From Pseudomonas sp. ICMP22404 (lineage in GTDB: Bacteria > Pseudomonadota > Gammaproteobacteria > Pseudomonadales > Pseudomonadaceae): DNA of 64,000 nucleotides. Positions within the stretch are counted from its first letter, which is position 1. Each line of letters starts with the position of its first letter. The position numbers were made by a program, and so were the translations under genes. The notes under the pieces are model-generated. The model saw only the letters and a program-made list of their open reading frames with translations. It made no database searches and was not told the DNA's origin. Shown here piece after piece: positions 52,744 to 62,062 of this stretch. The DNA lies in contig NZ_VCNG01000014.1 of the NCBI RefSeq assembly GCF_006227205.1, positions 1 through 64,000 of the forward strand, given 5' to 3'.

Positions 52744-55287
52744 TTATTCCAATGCCCATTCCGCCAGTTTTCCGGTCACCTGCGTCATCAACACATTCTC
52801 CACATCCCGCGCCCCAGCCGCGCTGCACTTGGCAAGCACCGCTTTGACGATCCCGGCATCGAACTCGAACTGCTTGCCCGTCGCCGCCTTGTAGCGCCCG
52901 CGCAGTTTCTCCAACTTCGCCAACACAATCCCTTCCAGCGTCGCCTCATCCAACGGTCGATACGCCACCACCGTCATGCGCGCCAGGAACGCCGGACGAA
53001 ACGCTTGCAGCAGCACCTTGTGCAAGGCTTCGTTGAAGGCATCGCTGCCCAGTTGCGCGGCTGGTGTGTCCAGCAGCAATTCGGCGCCGACGTTGCTGGT
53101 GGCGAGCATCACGGTGTTCTTGAAATCCACCACCAGGCCCGTACCGTCCTCCATCAGGCCCTTGTCGAAGACGTTGTAGAACGCTTCGAGCACGTCCGGG
53201 TGGGCCTTTTCGATTTCGTCCAGCAACACCACCGAATAGGGTTTGCGCCGCACTGCTTCGGTGAGTACGCCACCGCTGCCATAGCCGACATAGCCGGGCG
53301 GGGCGCCTTTGAGTTGGCTGACGGTGTGGGCTTCCTGGTACTCCGAGAGGTTGATGCTGATCAGGTTGCGTTCGCCGCCATACAAGGCGTCAGCCAGGGC
53401 ATAGGCGGTTTCGGTCTTGCCCACCCCGGTGGGGCCGACCAGCAGGAACACCCCCACCGGTTTCTGCGGATCGGTAAGGCCGGCGCGGTAGGCCTGCAGG
53501 CGTTGGGCGATGGTATTGAGGGCGGTGCCCTGGCCCATGACCCGCAGGCCCATGCGTTGGCCGAGGGTGCGCACGGCATGGGCTTCATCGGCGAGCATCT
53601 TGCCCACGGGAATGCCGGTCCAGCCGGCGATCACGGCGGCCACGGTCTTGCTGTCCACCTGCTCGGGCACCAGTGGATCGTCCTGGCGAATGGCATCGAG
53701 GCCGGCTTCCAGGCGCAGCAGTTCGGCGGCCAGGTGATCGATGCGGTTATCGACTTCGGTGTCGGCTTTTTCACTGTCGGCGCGTTCGCTCAGGGCCAGC
53801 AGTTCGCGCCGGGTATCGAGCAGTTCGCGCACGGCTTCGCGTTCTTCGCCCCAGCGGGTTTCCAGTTCGCGGATGGCCTGTACATTGTCGGTGGACTCGC
53901 CCTCCAGCAGGGTGATGCGTTCGCGATGGTCCAGGCCGGTGGCCTGTTCCCGGCGCAGGCGTTCGACTTCGTCCTTGAGGCTGTTCTGCCGGTGCCGCAG
54001 GCTTTCCAGAGGGGGCGGTACATCGTGCTGGCCAAGGGCGACCCGGGCGCAAGCGGTGTCGAGCACGCTGATGGCCTTGTCCGGCAGTTGCCGTCCGGAA
54101 ATATAGCGGTGGGAGAGTTTCACCGCTTCGTGGATTGCCGCGTCCAGCACCTGAACACCGTGGTGCTGTTCCAGCTTGCTCGCCACGCCACGGAGCATTT
54201 CCACGGCAGTGAGTTCGTCCGGCTCTTCGACCTGTACCAACTGGAAGCGGCGGGCCAGGGCCGGGTCTTTCTCGAAGTATTTCTTGTATTCCAGCCAGGT
54301 GGTGGCGGCCAGGGTGCGCAGTTCGCCCCGGGCCAGGGCCGGTTTGAGCAGGTTGGCCGCGTCGCTGCCGCCCTCTGCGCCGCCGGCACCGATCAGGGTA
54401 TGGGCTTCGTCGATGAACAGAATGATCGGTTTCTCGGCACTGCGTACCGCGTCGATCACGCCTTTGAGGCGTTGCTCGAATTCACCCTTGACCCCCGCGC
54501 CGGCCTGCAACAGGCCGAGATCGAGCACCCGCAGCGTGACCTCCTGCAGCGACGGCGGCACATCCCCGGCGGCGATGCGCAAGGCGAGGCCTTCTACCAC
54601 GGCGGTCTTGCCGACACCCGGTGCGCCCACCAGGATCGGGTTGTTCTGCCGGCGCCTGAGCAGGATGTCGATGCATTGGCGGATCTCGCCGTCGCGTCCG
54701 ACGATGGGATCGATGCGGCCATTGCGGGCATCGTCGGTCAGGTCCTGGGTGTACTGGTCGAGTACCGGATCCTGTTTTTGGGCTGCCTGCCCGGGTTTCG
54801 CCGGACGGGCAACGCCGGCATGTTCCCGGGAGCTTTCGGTCCATTCCAGCAGATGGGTGCGCAGGGCATCCCGGGGAATGCGCAGCAGCGACGAGGCGCT
54901 GTTGAGCAACAGGCTGCGACGCTCATCGCGCTCCAGCAGCGCCAGCAGCAACAGCCCCGAACGGATGCTGGTCAGGCCGAGCACACTGGCCTGGACCACG
55001 GCGTCTTCCAGCAGGCCGATGGTTTGCGCCGACAGTGCGGGTGTGCGGGTGCTACCGGACTTGAACAGGTCCAGGGCCTTGTTGGTCTCCGCCGCCACCG
55101 CGTCACGCTCAAGGCCGAAGCGCGGTAGCAGACAGGCGAAGTCACCGCCTTCGATGTCCAGCAACTCCAGCAACAGGTGTTCGATTTCCACGTAATGATG
55201 ACTGCGTTGCAGGCAGCGCTGGGCGGCCCGTTCCAGGGCGCGGCGATTGTCCGGGTTGAGGCGTCCGATCAGGCTGGCCAGTTCCAT
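52744..55287 (-). CDS. clpV: T6SS ATPase ClpV (TssH)
   Basis: This 847-residue AAA+ protein recycles contracted TssB/C sheaths. It has a Clp N-domain (1 to about 150), a first ATPase domain with Walker A GAPGVGKT at 221-228 and Walker B LFIDEA at 290-295, a middle coiled coil at about 425-530 and a second ATPase domain with Walker A GPTGVGKT at 618-625. It has the ClpB-type C-terminal small domain. The start is one base from the tssG stop. Confidence 0.95.
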   Translation of the reverse strand: MELASLIGRLNPDNRRALERAAQRCLQRSHHYVEIEHLLLELLDIEGGDFACLLPRFGLERDAVAAETNKALDLFKSGSTRTPALSAQTIGLLEDAVVQASVLGLTSIRSGLLLLALLERDERRSLLLNSASSLLRIPRDALRTHLLEWTESSREHAGVARPAKPGQAAQKQDPVLDQYTQDLTDDARNGRIDPIVGRDGEIRQCIDILLRRRQNNPILVGAPGVGKTAVVEGLALRIAAGDVPPSLQEVTLRVLDLGLLQAGAGVKGEFEQRLKGVIDAVRSAEKPIILFIDEAHTLIGAGGAEGGSDAANLLKPALARGELRTLAATTWLEYKKYFEKDPALARRFQLVQVEEPDELTAVEMLRGVASKLEQHHGVQVLDAAIHEAVKLSHRYISGRQLPDKAISVLDTACARVALGQHDVPPPLESLRHRQNSLKDEVERLRREQATGLDHRERITLLEGESTDNVQAIRELETRWGEEREAVRELLDTRRELLALSERADSEKADTEVDNRIDHLAAELLRLEAGLDAIRQDDPLVPEQVDSKTVAAVIAGWTGIPVGKMLADEAHAVRTLGQRMGLRVMGQGTALNTIAQRLQAYRAGLTDPQKPVGVFLLVGPTGVGKTETAYALADALYGGERNLISINLSEYQEAHTVSQLKGAPPGYVGYGSGGVLTEAVRRKPYSVVLLDEIEKAHPDVLEAFYNVFDKGLMEDGTGLVVDFKNTVMLATSNVGAELLLDTPAAQLGSDAFNEALHKVLLQAFRPAFLARMTVVAYRPLDEATLEGIVLAKLEKLRGRYKAATGKQFEFDAGIVKAVLAKCSAAGARDVENVLMTQVTGKLAEWALE

Positions 55288-55288
55288 T

Positions 55289-56314
55289 TCAGGCGATCTC
55301 CGGCTGACGAAGGCGGGTTTCGATCCGTTGCAGGGCCAGGCTCGACTGCCGTTGCAGGCCGCCGTTCCAGTTCAGTCGTGGCGGGGCCTGGTGGCCCAGT
55401 TGCAGTGGGCCGGCGCCACGGATCAGCAGCACCAGGGTGCAATCCAGGTCGGGGCCGAAATACAGGGCATACAGGCTGGCAAGCAACGGATGGGTTTCGC
55501 CGTTGGGCAGCAATCCGCTGGCCTGGGCTGCGCTCAATGGACCGAGGGTCAGGCGCACGCCGGCATGTTCGTCCCAGACCCGGGTACCGGCCACCGCGCT
55601 ACGGCCCAGACGCAAGTTGCGGCCGCCCGGTTGCAAGCGGCTGCGGCTGGCCGGCGGGATTTCGCGCCAGCCGCCTTCATAGGCGGTCAGTTCCACTGGC
55701 AGACCGAACTGCTCGCGGACAATGGCCGCGAACCCGGCCAGGGAGCGGCGGCCGTCGGCGTACAGCGCGCTGCATGCCAGCGCGGCGGAATCGGGAGCGG
55801 CCTGGCGTTCCTGCAAGGCCTTGGGCAGCAGGCCGGTCAGGGCCCGCAGTTGTGCCTGCACGGCGGAGGCGCCCGGGTGGGTGAAGCCCAGGGCAATGCG
55901 GTGCTTGCGCATCACTTTGTAGAGCAGGCTGAGCAGCCGGTGCTGGAACAGGTCGAGAAATTCCGCCGGTGCATGATCCCGCGCTCGTGCCCGTTGTTGC
56001 AGCCATTCCTGATAGGCGTAGGGCAACGGGCCGTCGGGGCCGCCAAGGCCAAAGATCGGCGTGGTCAGCACGGGCGGCGAACCGGCTTCCTGGCTCAAGT
56101 CCTCGACTTCGCTGGCGGCGAACAGCGGCGTCAACGGTCCTCGCAGGCGCAACGCTTCGGCGTGGGGCGCGGTGCCGCTGCCCAGCGGTTCGGCCTGGGG
56201 ATGTTCGCGCTCCAGCAGCAACAGAGCCTGGAGCCATTCGAAACGCTGTGGATCGCGGCGCAGGCGTTGACTCAGGTTCAGAGCGTCAGGGGTTTGCCGG
56301 CTTGGGGTTGCCAT
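55289..56314 (-). CDS. tssG: T6SS baseplate protein TssG
   Basis: This 341-residue protein has the TssG (VasB/ImpH) pattern: LRRDPQRFEWLQALLLLEREHP; FGLGGPDGPLPYAYQEWL; EFLDLFQHRLLSLLYKVMRKHR; LGRSAVAGTRVWDEHAGVRLTLGPL. It forms the baseplate wedge with TssF, TssE and TssK. Its start overlaps the tssF end by 37 bases. Confidence 0.93.
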   Translation of the reverse strand: MATPSRQTPDALNLSQRLRRDPQRFEWLQALLLLEREHPQAEPLGSGTAPHAEALRLRGPLTPLFAASEVEDLSQEAGSPPVLTTPIFGLGGPDGPLPYAYQEWLQQRARARDHAPAEFLDLFQHRLLSLLYKVMRKHRIALGFTHPGASAVQAQLRALTGLLPKALQERQAAPDSAALACSALYADGRRSLAGFAAIVREQFGLPVELTAYEGGWREIPPASRSRLQPGGRNLRLGRSAVAGTRVWDEHAGVRLTLGPLSAAQASGLLPNGETHPLLASLYALYFGPDLDCTLVLLIRGAGPLQLGHQAPPRLNWNGGLQRQSSLALQRIETRLRQPEIA

Positions 56315-58068
56315 GTTTTCACCTCCCTGTCGGACTGGACCAGCACCGTGCGCACGAAGCGATTGGCGGTGGCATACAGTGAAAAGAACTGCGCCAGTAC
56401 ACCGGAGAACAGTACGGCGCTGCTGCCGACGAAGTGTTGCGGATCCAGTTGCAGGCGCACTTCAAGGCCGTTGCGCCAGCCGCGCCAGGCGTCTTCACCG
56501 ACATGGGCGATGACCCGGTCGCAGCCCAGGCCCATGACCCCTTCGATCTGGCGGCGGGCACTGGCCTCGTCCCGCAGGTTGTGCAGCTCCAGGATCTCGC
56601 GCAGCGCATCGAGTGCCTGGGGGCCTTCCACCAGGGACAAATGGTTGAGGGTCAATTGCGACACCAGCCGCCAGCGCGATTCTCCGTCCAGCCGCGGCAG
56701 GCTCTGCGGGCTCGGCGAGTTGCGCAGCCTGGCCCAGGCCACCGGGCCCGGACGTTCGAAACCCAGCGGCGTACCCGCCGGCAGGCTCTGGGCCAGGTGC
56801 CGGCTGGTGCACAGCAATTCGGCGGTGAGGCTGTAGTCGCGGGTATCGGCGAGCGGGTCGAGCTGGGTGTCCACGAGGCTGACCATCAAGTCGGTGCCCA
56901 GCCGGTTCGGGCTCATGCCGCTGACCCGCCGCGCATGCCAATAGCAGGTCTGGTCGTTGCCGTGCTGGCTGCCGTAGTAGGCCGGCACCTTGCGCACGCC
57001 CTGGCTGGACGTGGCACGCACGGTGCGGATGCTGTGGATCTCGACACTGTTTTCCCGATGACTGTCGGCCACCAACCGGTATTCGCTGCGGGTGCCGTCC
57101 GGGCGCAGGGGTTCGCTGGTCCTGGGAAAGAGGTTGATCACCGGCGCACAGCCCAGGGCGATGTCGCTGGCCTGGAGCGGCAGGCGATTGGCAGGGGCGC
57201 GATCGAAGACGATGTACAGGTACAGGGACGAGCTGTCGCTGCTCGCTCCGGCCAGGGGCAGGTCGAAGAAACCGAACTTGTCGGGGAAGGCAAAGTATTC
57301 CGCCAACAGACGCATGCCCGGATGCACGCCATCCTCATCCGGCAGCAAGACTTCGTCGCTGGCGAAACCGACGATCCGGGGCAGGCCAGCCAGCGGTTCC
57401 GGCACGCTGCCCGGCGGGCCGGCCAGGACTTTGACCGTGTGGGCGCCGAGCAGATCGTACAGCCAGGCGTTGATCATCGGTGACGCCGCCAGGTGCACCC
57501 GCAGGTAGTCGATCCCCAGCGTCGACCATTGGCGCTCGCCCAGGCACCGCAGGTTCAGGCGCAAGGCCGAACGCGCCTGGACCACGCCGGTCAGTGCCTG
57601 GGCTTCATCACTGCCCAGCAGCACGGCCTCGCTGATTTCCAGCGGCCACAGGTGCACGGCGGCGGTGGTGCGAAAGTGAATGCTCTGGCCCTTGTCCGTG
57701 GTGACGAACAGGGGCGTGTCCCGGGGCAGGGGGTAGCCATCGTCGAGGTTGCCTTTGCTCGGGTCGGGCTCGAACTGCACGATTGCGCACGAAGGCAACG
57801 GGCGCATGGCCAGGGGATAAAGCTGTTCGAGCAGGGCATCGCTGAATTCGGCGTAGTCGTCGTCCAGCCGGCGTTGCAGCCGGGCGGCCAGCAGTGCGAA
57901 GCCTTCCAGGAGCCGCTCGACGTGCGGGTCCGGGCATTCGCCGGGGGACAGCTCCAGGCGCCGGGCGACCTTGGGATAGCGTTCGGCGAACAGACTTCCG
58001 GCATGGCGCAGCCAAGTCAGCTCGCGCTGGTAGTAATCCAACAGTTGCGGGTCAATCGAGTCGCTCAT
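56278..58068 (-). CDS. tssF: T6SS baseplate protein TssF
   Basis: This 596-residue protein has the typical TssF (VasA/ImpG) start (LLDYYQRELTWLRHAGSLFAERYPKVARRL; DPHVERLLEGFALLAARLQ) and later FDLPLAGASSDSSSL, NLFPRTSEPLRPDGT. The ATG at 58068 is chosen (MSDSIDPQLLDYYQ); the frame goes back to 58107 inside tssE. It overlaps tssE by 17 bases. Confidence 0.93.
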   Translation of the reverse strand: MSDSIDPQLLDYYQRELTWLRHAGSLFAERYPKVARRLELSPGECPDPHVERLLEGFALLAARLQRRLDDDYAEFSDALLEQLYPLAMRPLPSCAIVQFEPDPSKGNLDDGYPLPRDTPLFVTTDKGQSIHFRTTAAVHLWPLEISEAVLLGSDEAQALTGVVQARSALRLNLRCLGERQWSTLGIDYLRVHLAASPMINAWLYDLLGAHTVKVLAGPPGSVPEPLAGLPRIVGFASDEVLLPDEDGVHPGMRLLAEYFAFPDKFGFFDLPLAGASSDSSSLYLYIVFDRAPANRLPLQASDIALGCAPVINLFPRTSEPLRPDGTRSEYRLVADSHRENSVEIHSIRTVRATSSQGVRKVPAYYGSQHGNDQTCYWHARRVSGMSPNRLGTDLMVSLVDTQLDPLADTRDYSLTAELLCTSRHLAQSLPAGTPLGFERPGPVAWARLRNSPSPQSLPRLDGESRWRLVSQLTLNHLSLVEGPQALDALREILELHNLRDEASARRQIEGVMGLGCDRVIAHVGEDAWRGWRNGLEVRLQLDPQHFVGSSAVLFSGVLAQFFSLYATANRFVRTVLVQSDREVKTWQPQAGKPLTL

Positions 58069-58495
58069 GTCGCACCTCAAGACCGTCGCCGGCGTGCTCG
58101 ATGACAAATGCCACGGGCCAGGCGTGCGGGTCGCCGCGGAGCATCCCCGACAGCCGTATGCCCAGTTGTTGCGGGTGGCCCGGTACCGGGACGACCTGGA
58201 CCTCGCCCAGTTGCAGGCGAGGTTCGAAATGGCTGATGGCCTGGTGGATCTCCCGGGTCAGCAGGCGCCGGTCATCGCTGCGCTGTTGTTGCAACGCGGT
58301 CCAATCGGCAATGCCGTAATCCAGGATGCTTGGCGGTTCGGTCAGCGCCCGAGGGCCGCGCCGGGTGTTGAACAGGCGCTGCAGTTCGGCGTGGACCGAG
58401 TCCTGCAGCGCCTGCCGATCGAATACCCGGCCCTGTTCATCCCCCTGGCTGGCCAGGCGTTCGAACAGTGGCGGGCGCAGCCCGAAGCCAGCCAT
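58052..58495 (-). CDS. tssE: T6SS baseplate protein TssE
   Basis: This 147-residue gp25-like protein has the family pattern PPLFERL, LQRLFNTRRG, ILDYGIADW and AISHFEPRL. It is a baseplate wedge component with lysozyme-related fold but no enzyme activity. The start at 58495 is 13 bases after the hcp stop. Confidence 0.92.
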   Translation of the reverse strand: MAGFGLRPPLFERLASQGDEQGRVFDRQALQDSVHAELQRLFNTRRGPRALTEPPSILDYGIADWTALQQQRSDDRRLLTREIHQAISHFEPRLQLGEVQVVPVPGHPQQLGIRLSGMLRGDPHAWPVAFVIEHAGDGLEVRHERLD

Positions 58496-58508
58496 GGCGG
58501 CAGCGTCC

Positions 58509-59006
58509 TTACTTGGTCATCTTGTTGGCCGCCAGGTCCCAGGTGGTACCCGCCGTGCCTTCCTTGGTGCCGTCGTCTTTCTGGGCGGTGAGCTCCCATT
58601 TGATCTTGGTGAAGTTCAGCGACAGGGTTTCCACCGGTTTGCCGCCCGTACCGCCACTGACACTGACGTTGGACAGCACGACATTGGTCAGGGTGTAGAC
58701 GATGAAGGGCATGATCTTGCCGCTGCCTTCGGCGGCGTTGCGGCCAATGGTGATGACGGCTTGCGGGATCGGTTTGCCGGCGCAGCAATATTCGTTGAGG
58801 GAAGGGGTGGAGCTGTCGATGAACTTGGTCAGGGTGAACTCACCGATGTGCGGTCGACCGGAGGTGCGCTCCGAGTTGCTGACGTCGTTGGTGACTTGCA
58901 TCGCCACGTTGTGGCTGTAGGACATGACCTCGATCTTGTCCGTGAAACCCTCCAGCAGGCTATCGCCCTTGATGTCGCCGCCGAGGTCGAGAATGATTGC
59001 ATCCAT
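58509..59006 (-). CDS. hcp: T6SS tube protein Hcp
   Basis: This 165-residue protein has the Hcp (T6SS effector Hcp) pattern: DAIILDLGGDIKGDS, GFTDKIEVMSYSHNV, RPHIGEFTLTKFIDSSTP and LNFTKIKWELTAQ. Hexameric rings of it stack to the inner tube and are secreted. The ATG at 59006 is chosen; the frame extends to 59045. It is separated from tssC by a 244-base gap containing a long palindrome, which could lead to separate hcp transcription. Confidence 0.92.
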   Translation of the reverse strand: MDAIILDLGGDIKGDSLLEGFTDKIEVMSYSHNVAMQVTNDVSNSERTSGRPHIGEFTLTKFIDSSTPSLNEYCCAGKPIPQAVITIGRNAAEGSGKIMPFIVYTLTNVVLSNVSVSGGTGGKPVETLSLNFTKIKWELTAQKDDGTKEGTAGTTWDLAANKMTK

Positions 59007-59073
59007 GGTGTGGAACTCCAGAAGAAGACAAGTGGGGGTACCCAATACCGCTAAAAAACGAACGCCGAACCCC

Positions 59074-59222
59074 TGTGGCGAGGGGATTTATCCCCGCTGG
59101 GCTGCGTAGCAGCCCCTTGAACAGTCAGCTCAATCTCTCGAATAGACCGAGTTGCCGGGATTTGGGGCCGCTTCGCGCCCCAGCGGGGCGGTGCGACGTT
59201 TCGATAAATCCCCTCGCCACAA
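59074..59222. repeat. Long palindromic repeat between tssC and hcp
   Basis: It is a second complete copy of the element at 11380. Inverted ends GTGGCGAGGGGATTTATC and GATAAATCCCCTCGCCAC surround inner CCCCGCTGGG / CCCAGCGGGG arms. It divides the T6SS operon and may partly end transcripts or stabilise upstream RNA. Confidence 0.85.
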
Positions 59223-59250
59223 CGAGCATCCTCGCCTCAGGTTTCAGCGG

Positions 59251-60732
59251 TCAGGCAGCAACCGGTGGCGGCAGGGTCGCCACCAGGCGGATCGAGGCGG
59301 TCAATTCCTCAAGCTGGAAGTGTGGTCGCAGGAACACCGTGGCGTTGTAGGCCCCGGGCTTGCCAGCCACTTCCGTCACGTCCACCCGGGCCTCGCGCAA
59401 CGGGTACTGCGCCTTGATCTCCTGGGGTGCGTTGTCGTTGATCAGCACATAGTCGGCGATCCAGTTGTTGAGGTAGGTCTGCACGTTGTCGCGGGTCATG
59501 AAGCTGCCGACCTTGTCGCGCATGATCACCTTCAGGTAGTGGGCGAAACGCGAGGCCGCGAGCACGTAGGGCAACATCGCCGAGATCCGTGCGTTGGCGT
59601 TGGCCTCGTTGGTGTTGTAGACCTTGGCCCGGTTGGTGGTCTGGCCGCCGAAGAACACCGCGATGTCGCTGTTCTTCTTGTGGCACAGGGCGATGAACCC
59701 CAGGTCGTTGAGTTCTTTTTCGCGGCGGTCGGTGATCGCCACTTCGGTCGGGCACTTGAGCGACAGGTCGCCGGAACTGGTCCGGAAGGTATGGGCCGGC
59801 AGGCCTTCCACCGCACCTCCACCCTCGGCACCGCGAATCGCCGCGCACCAGCCATATTTGGCGAAGGCTTCGGTGATGCGTTGCGACAGCGCCCAGGCCG
59901 CGTTGCCCCACAGGTACTTGCTGTGGTCGGTGCCGTTGACGTCTTCGACGTAGTTGATGCCTTCCACCGGCCGGGTGTCCGGGCCGTAGGGCAGGCGCAG
60001 GAGGAAGTGCGGCAGTACCAGGGACACGTAGCGCGAGTCTTCGCTTTCACGGAACGAGCGCCACTTGATCAGCTCCTGGCTCTCGAAAATCTTCGACAGA
60101 TCCCTAGGCACTGCCAGTTCGGTGAAGCTGGTCATGTCGAACAGGCGTGGGCTGGCGGCGGCAATGAACGGGGCGTGGGCCGCGGCGGCGACGTTCGAGA
60201 GTTTCTCCAGCAGACCGATGTCCTGCGGGTGCCGGCCGAACGTGTAGTCGCCCACCAACAGGCTGAACGGATGGCCGCCGAAGGTGCCGTATTCTTCCTC
60301 GTAGATTTTCTTGAACAGCGCGCTCTGGTCGAATTCGACGGCTTTTTCCAGATCGTTCTGAAGCTCTTTCTGGGTGACATTGAGCAGGCGCAGTTTGAGC
60401 CGGGTGCTGGTTTCGGTGTTCTGTACCAACAGGTGCAGGCCGCGCCAGGACGCTTCGAGTTTCTGCAGGTCGGGGTGGTGCAGCACTTCGTTGAGCTGGG
60501 CGCTGATCAGTTGGTCGATCTGGCTGATGCGGTCGTTGATCATCGCCACGGTGTCCTTGTCGATGGCCATGCCTTCGTCGAGGACCTGGGTGGCGAATTC
60601 GGCCAGCATGTCGCGGGCGTAGTCCTGTTGGCTGTCGTCATGGGCCATACGGCCTTCGGCGATGATCTTGTCCAGCAGGGACAAGGTCTGGGTCGTGCTC
60701 TCGCTGGTTTGAGCGCTGGATGAAGCAGGCAT
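59251..60732 (-). CDS. tssC: T6SS sheath protein TssC (VipB)
   Basis: This 493-residue protein is the large sheath subunit. Signatures are LEASWRGLHLLVQNTETS, LKLRLLNVTQKEL, EEYGTFGGHPFSLLVGDYTFG, LPHFLLRLPYGPDTRP and the C-terminal RPHFQLEELTASIRLV. It forms with TssB the contractile sheath around the Hcp tube. The start at 60732 is 30 bases after the tssB stop, with GGAG near AGGGAGATAAAGCC. Confidence 0.95.
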   Translation of the reverse strand: MPASSSAQTSESTTQTLSLLDKIIAEGRMAHDDSQQDYARDMLAEFATQVLDEGMAIDKDTVAMINDRISQIDQLISAQLNEVLHHPDLQKLEASWRGLHLLVQNTETSTRLKLRLLNVTQKELQNDLEKAVEFDQSALFKKIYEEEYGTFGGHPFSLLVGDYTFGRHPQDIGLLEKLSNVAAAAHAPFIAAASPRLFDMTSFTELAVPRDLSKIFESQELIKWRSFRESEDSRYVSLVLPHFLLRLPYGPDTRPVEGINYVEDVNGTDHSKYLWGNAAWALSQRITEAFAKYGWCAAIRGAEGGGAVEGLPAHTFRTSSGDLSLKCPTEVAITDRREKELNDLGFIALCHKKNSDIAVFFGGQTTNRAKVYNTNEANANARISAMLPYVLAASRFAHYLKVIMRDKVGSFMTRDNVQTYLNNWIADYVLINDNAPQEIKAQYPLREARVDVTEVAGKPGAYNATVFLRPHFQLEELTASIRLVATLPPPVAA

Positions 60733-60762
60733 GGCTTTATCTCCCTTGAGTGATGAGCACGA

Positions 60763-61323
60763 TCAGGCCTGTGGTTCGGCCGGGGCCGGATCATCGTTGG
60801 CGGCCACGGTTGGCAGCTCTTGCGGTGCGTCCTGGGGCCGGGCCGACTTGATCTCTTGCAGGCCTTCGGTGTTGACGATCACGTCGCGCAGCAATTTGTC
60901 CAGGTCATCGTTGCCGTCGAGCTTGGTCAGCAGGTCGCGCAGGCGTTGACGGGCTTCGAACAGGCGGCGTAACGGCGTGACCTGCTCCACGACCTTGACC
61001 GGGTCGAAGTCATCGATGTGGTGGAAGTTGAGTTCGATGTTGAGCTTGCTGTCGTCGCCGCTGAGGGTGTTGTTCACCTGGAGCGTGGCGCGGGGAGCGA
61101 TGGAGGCGAGCACCTCGTTGAAATTGTCGCGATCGATTTCCGTGAAGCGCCGCTCGTTGAGCTTGGGCAGTGGGTCCAATGGCTTGCCCGAGAGGTCGGC
61201 CAGAATGCCGACGACCAGTGGCAATTCTTTCTTTTCGATGGCATTGCCGATTTCCACGTCGTAGGTGATCTGGACGCGGGGAGGACGGACTCTGTCGAGC
61301 TTGTGCTGGGTACTTTCTGCCAT
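60763..61323 (-). CDS. tssB: T6SS sheath protein TssB (VipA)
   Basis: This 186-residue protein is the small sheath subunit, with RVRPPRVQITYDVEIGNA, ELPLVVGILADLSGKP and the helical FHHIDDFDPVKVVEQVTPLRRLFEARQRL region. The ATG at 61323 (MAESTQHKLD) is chosen; GGAG lies nine bases upstream inside a hairpin. It heads the minus-strand operon tssB-tssC-hcp-tssE-tssF-tssG-clpV-unknown-vgrG-YwqK, and is divergent from tssJ. Confidence 0.94.
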   Translation of the reverse strand: MAESTQHKLDRVRPPRVQITYDVEIGNAIEKKELPLVVGILADLSGKPLDPLPKLNERRFTEIDRDNFNEVLASIAPRATLQVNNTLSGDDSKLNIELNFHHIDDFDPVKVVEQVTPLRRLFEARQRLRDLLTKLDGNDDLDKLLRDVIVNTEGLQEIKSARPQDAPQELPTVAANDDPAPAEPQA

Positions 61324-61334
61324 GGCGGCCGACT

Positions 61335-61362
61335 CCGATGCATGTGGGGAGCAATGCATCGG
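61335..61362 (-). promoter_or_regulatory. tssB leader hairpin overlapping the ribosome binding site
   Basis: CCGATGCAT (61335-61343 read on plus) pairs perfectly with ATGCATCGG (61354-61362) around a ten-base loop. With one bulged base the stem extends to include the whole GGAG of the tssB ribosome site (61333-61336). It could make translation of the first operon gene dependent on unfolding of this stem. Confidence 0.5.
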
Positions 61363-61546
61363 GAGGCCCGCTCATCGCATTCCCTTGCTGATCCGCAGGT
61401 TGCAAAGGGAGGGCAGAAAACCTGTCATTCCCTTGACGAACCTGGTCCATTCGACCGTGCAGGTCGAACTATCCAAGACGCTAGAACAGGTCTATAAAAA
61501 TGCAAGCAAAAACAATTTTTGACCGCGACGAAAAGGAAGATTCATT

Positions 61547-62011
61547 TTGCGTGTGTTTTTTTATGGATTTTTTTTCAGCCTGGCGCTCAGCGGTTGCTCG
61601 TTCTTTGCGCCCAGCGTCGACCTGGACAGCCTGACCCTCGACGTCGCGTCCGGCGCCAACGACGACACGCCCATCGCCGTGGATTTCATCGCGGTGAATG
61701 ATCCCGACCTGCTCAAGCAACTGTCGGCGATCACCGCCCGCCAGTGGTTCGCCGAGCGCGAACAGTTCCAGCGCGACTATCGTCAACTCATGTCGGTGTG
61801 GGGGCTGGAGCTGGTTCCGGGGCAGTTCATCGACCGCCAACCCTTTCCGCTGGAGGGCCGGCGCGCCGCTGGACTTTTGGTCTTCGCCAGCTATAACACT
61901 CCCGGAGCCCACCGGCTCCGGTTGGACGATCAGCGCAAGGCCTGGCTGAAGTTCGACAGTCGTGAGATGAGCCTCGTCGATGATGGCCAGCTCAATGCCA
62001 GTCAGCCTTGA
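61547..62011 (+). CDS. tssJ: T6SS outer-membrane lipoprotein TssJ
   Basis: This 154-residue protein has a lipoprotein signal (FFFSLALSGCSFF; the lipobox SGC gives Cys17) followed by a beta-sandwich domain of the TssJ/VasD type. It anchors the TssL-TssM complex in the outer membrane. The start is TTG at 61547, supported by AAAAGGAAGA six bases before it; no ATG is available upstream of the signal peptide. It opens the plus-strand operon tssJ-tssK-tssL. Confidence 0.82.
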   Translation: MRVFFYGFFFSLALSGCSFFAPSVDLDSLTLDVASGANDDTPIAVDFIAVNDPDLLKQLSAITARQWFAEREQFQRDYRQLMSVWGLELVPGQFIDRQPFPLEGRRAAGLLVFASYNTPGAHRLRLDDQRKAWLKFDSREMSLVDDGQLNASQP

Positions 62012-62062
62012 ATGACCGCGGGCCGCCTTGTGCGGCGACACTGGGATGTCGAAGGGAGTCGT

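Noticed and set aside
53005..55128. A 707-codon plus-strand frame opposite clpV
   Set aside because: The minus strand carries unmistakable ClpV motifs over the same bases. The plus-strand translation is low-complexity and without a ribosome site.
59152..60723. A 523-codon plus-strand frame opposite tssC
   Set aside because: Antisense shadow of tssC, starting inside a palindromic repeat.
61324..61546. Sigma-54 promoter for the divergent T6SS operons
   Set aside because: No GG-N10-GC match with a reasonable surrounding consensus was found in this gap on either strand.
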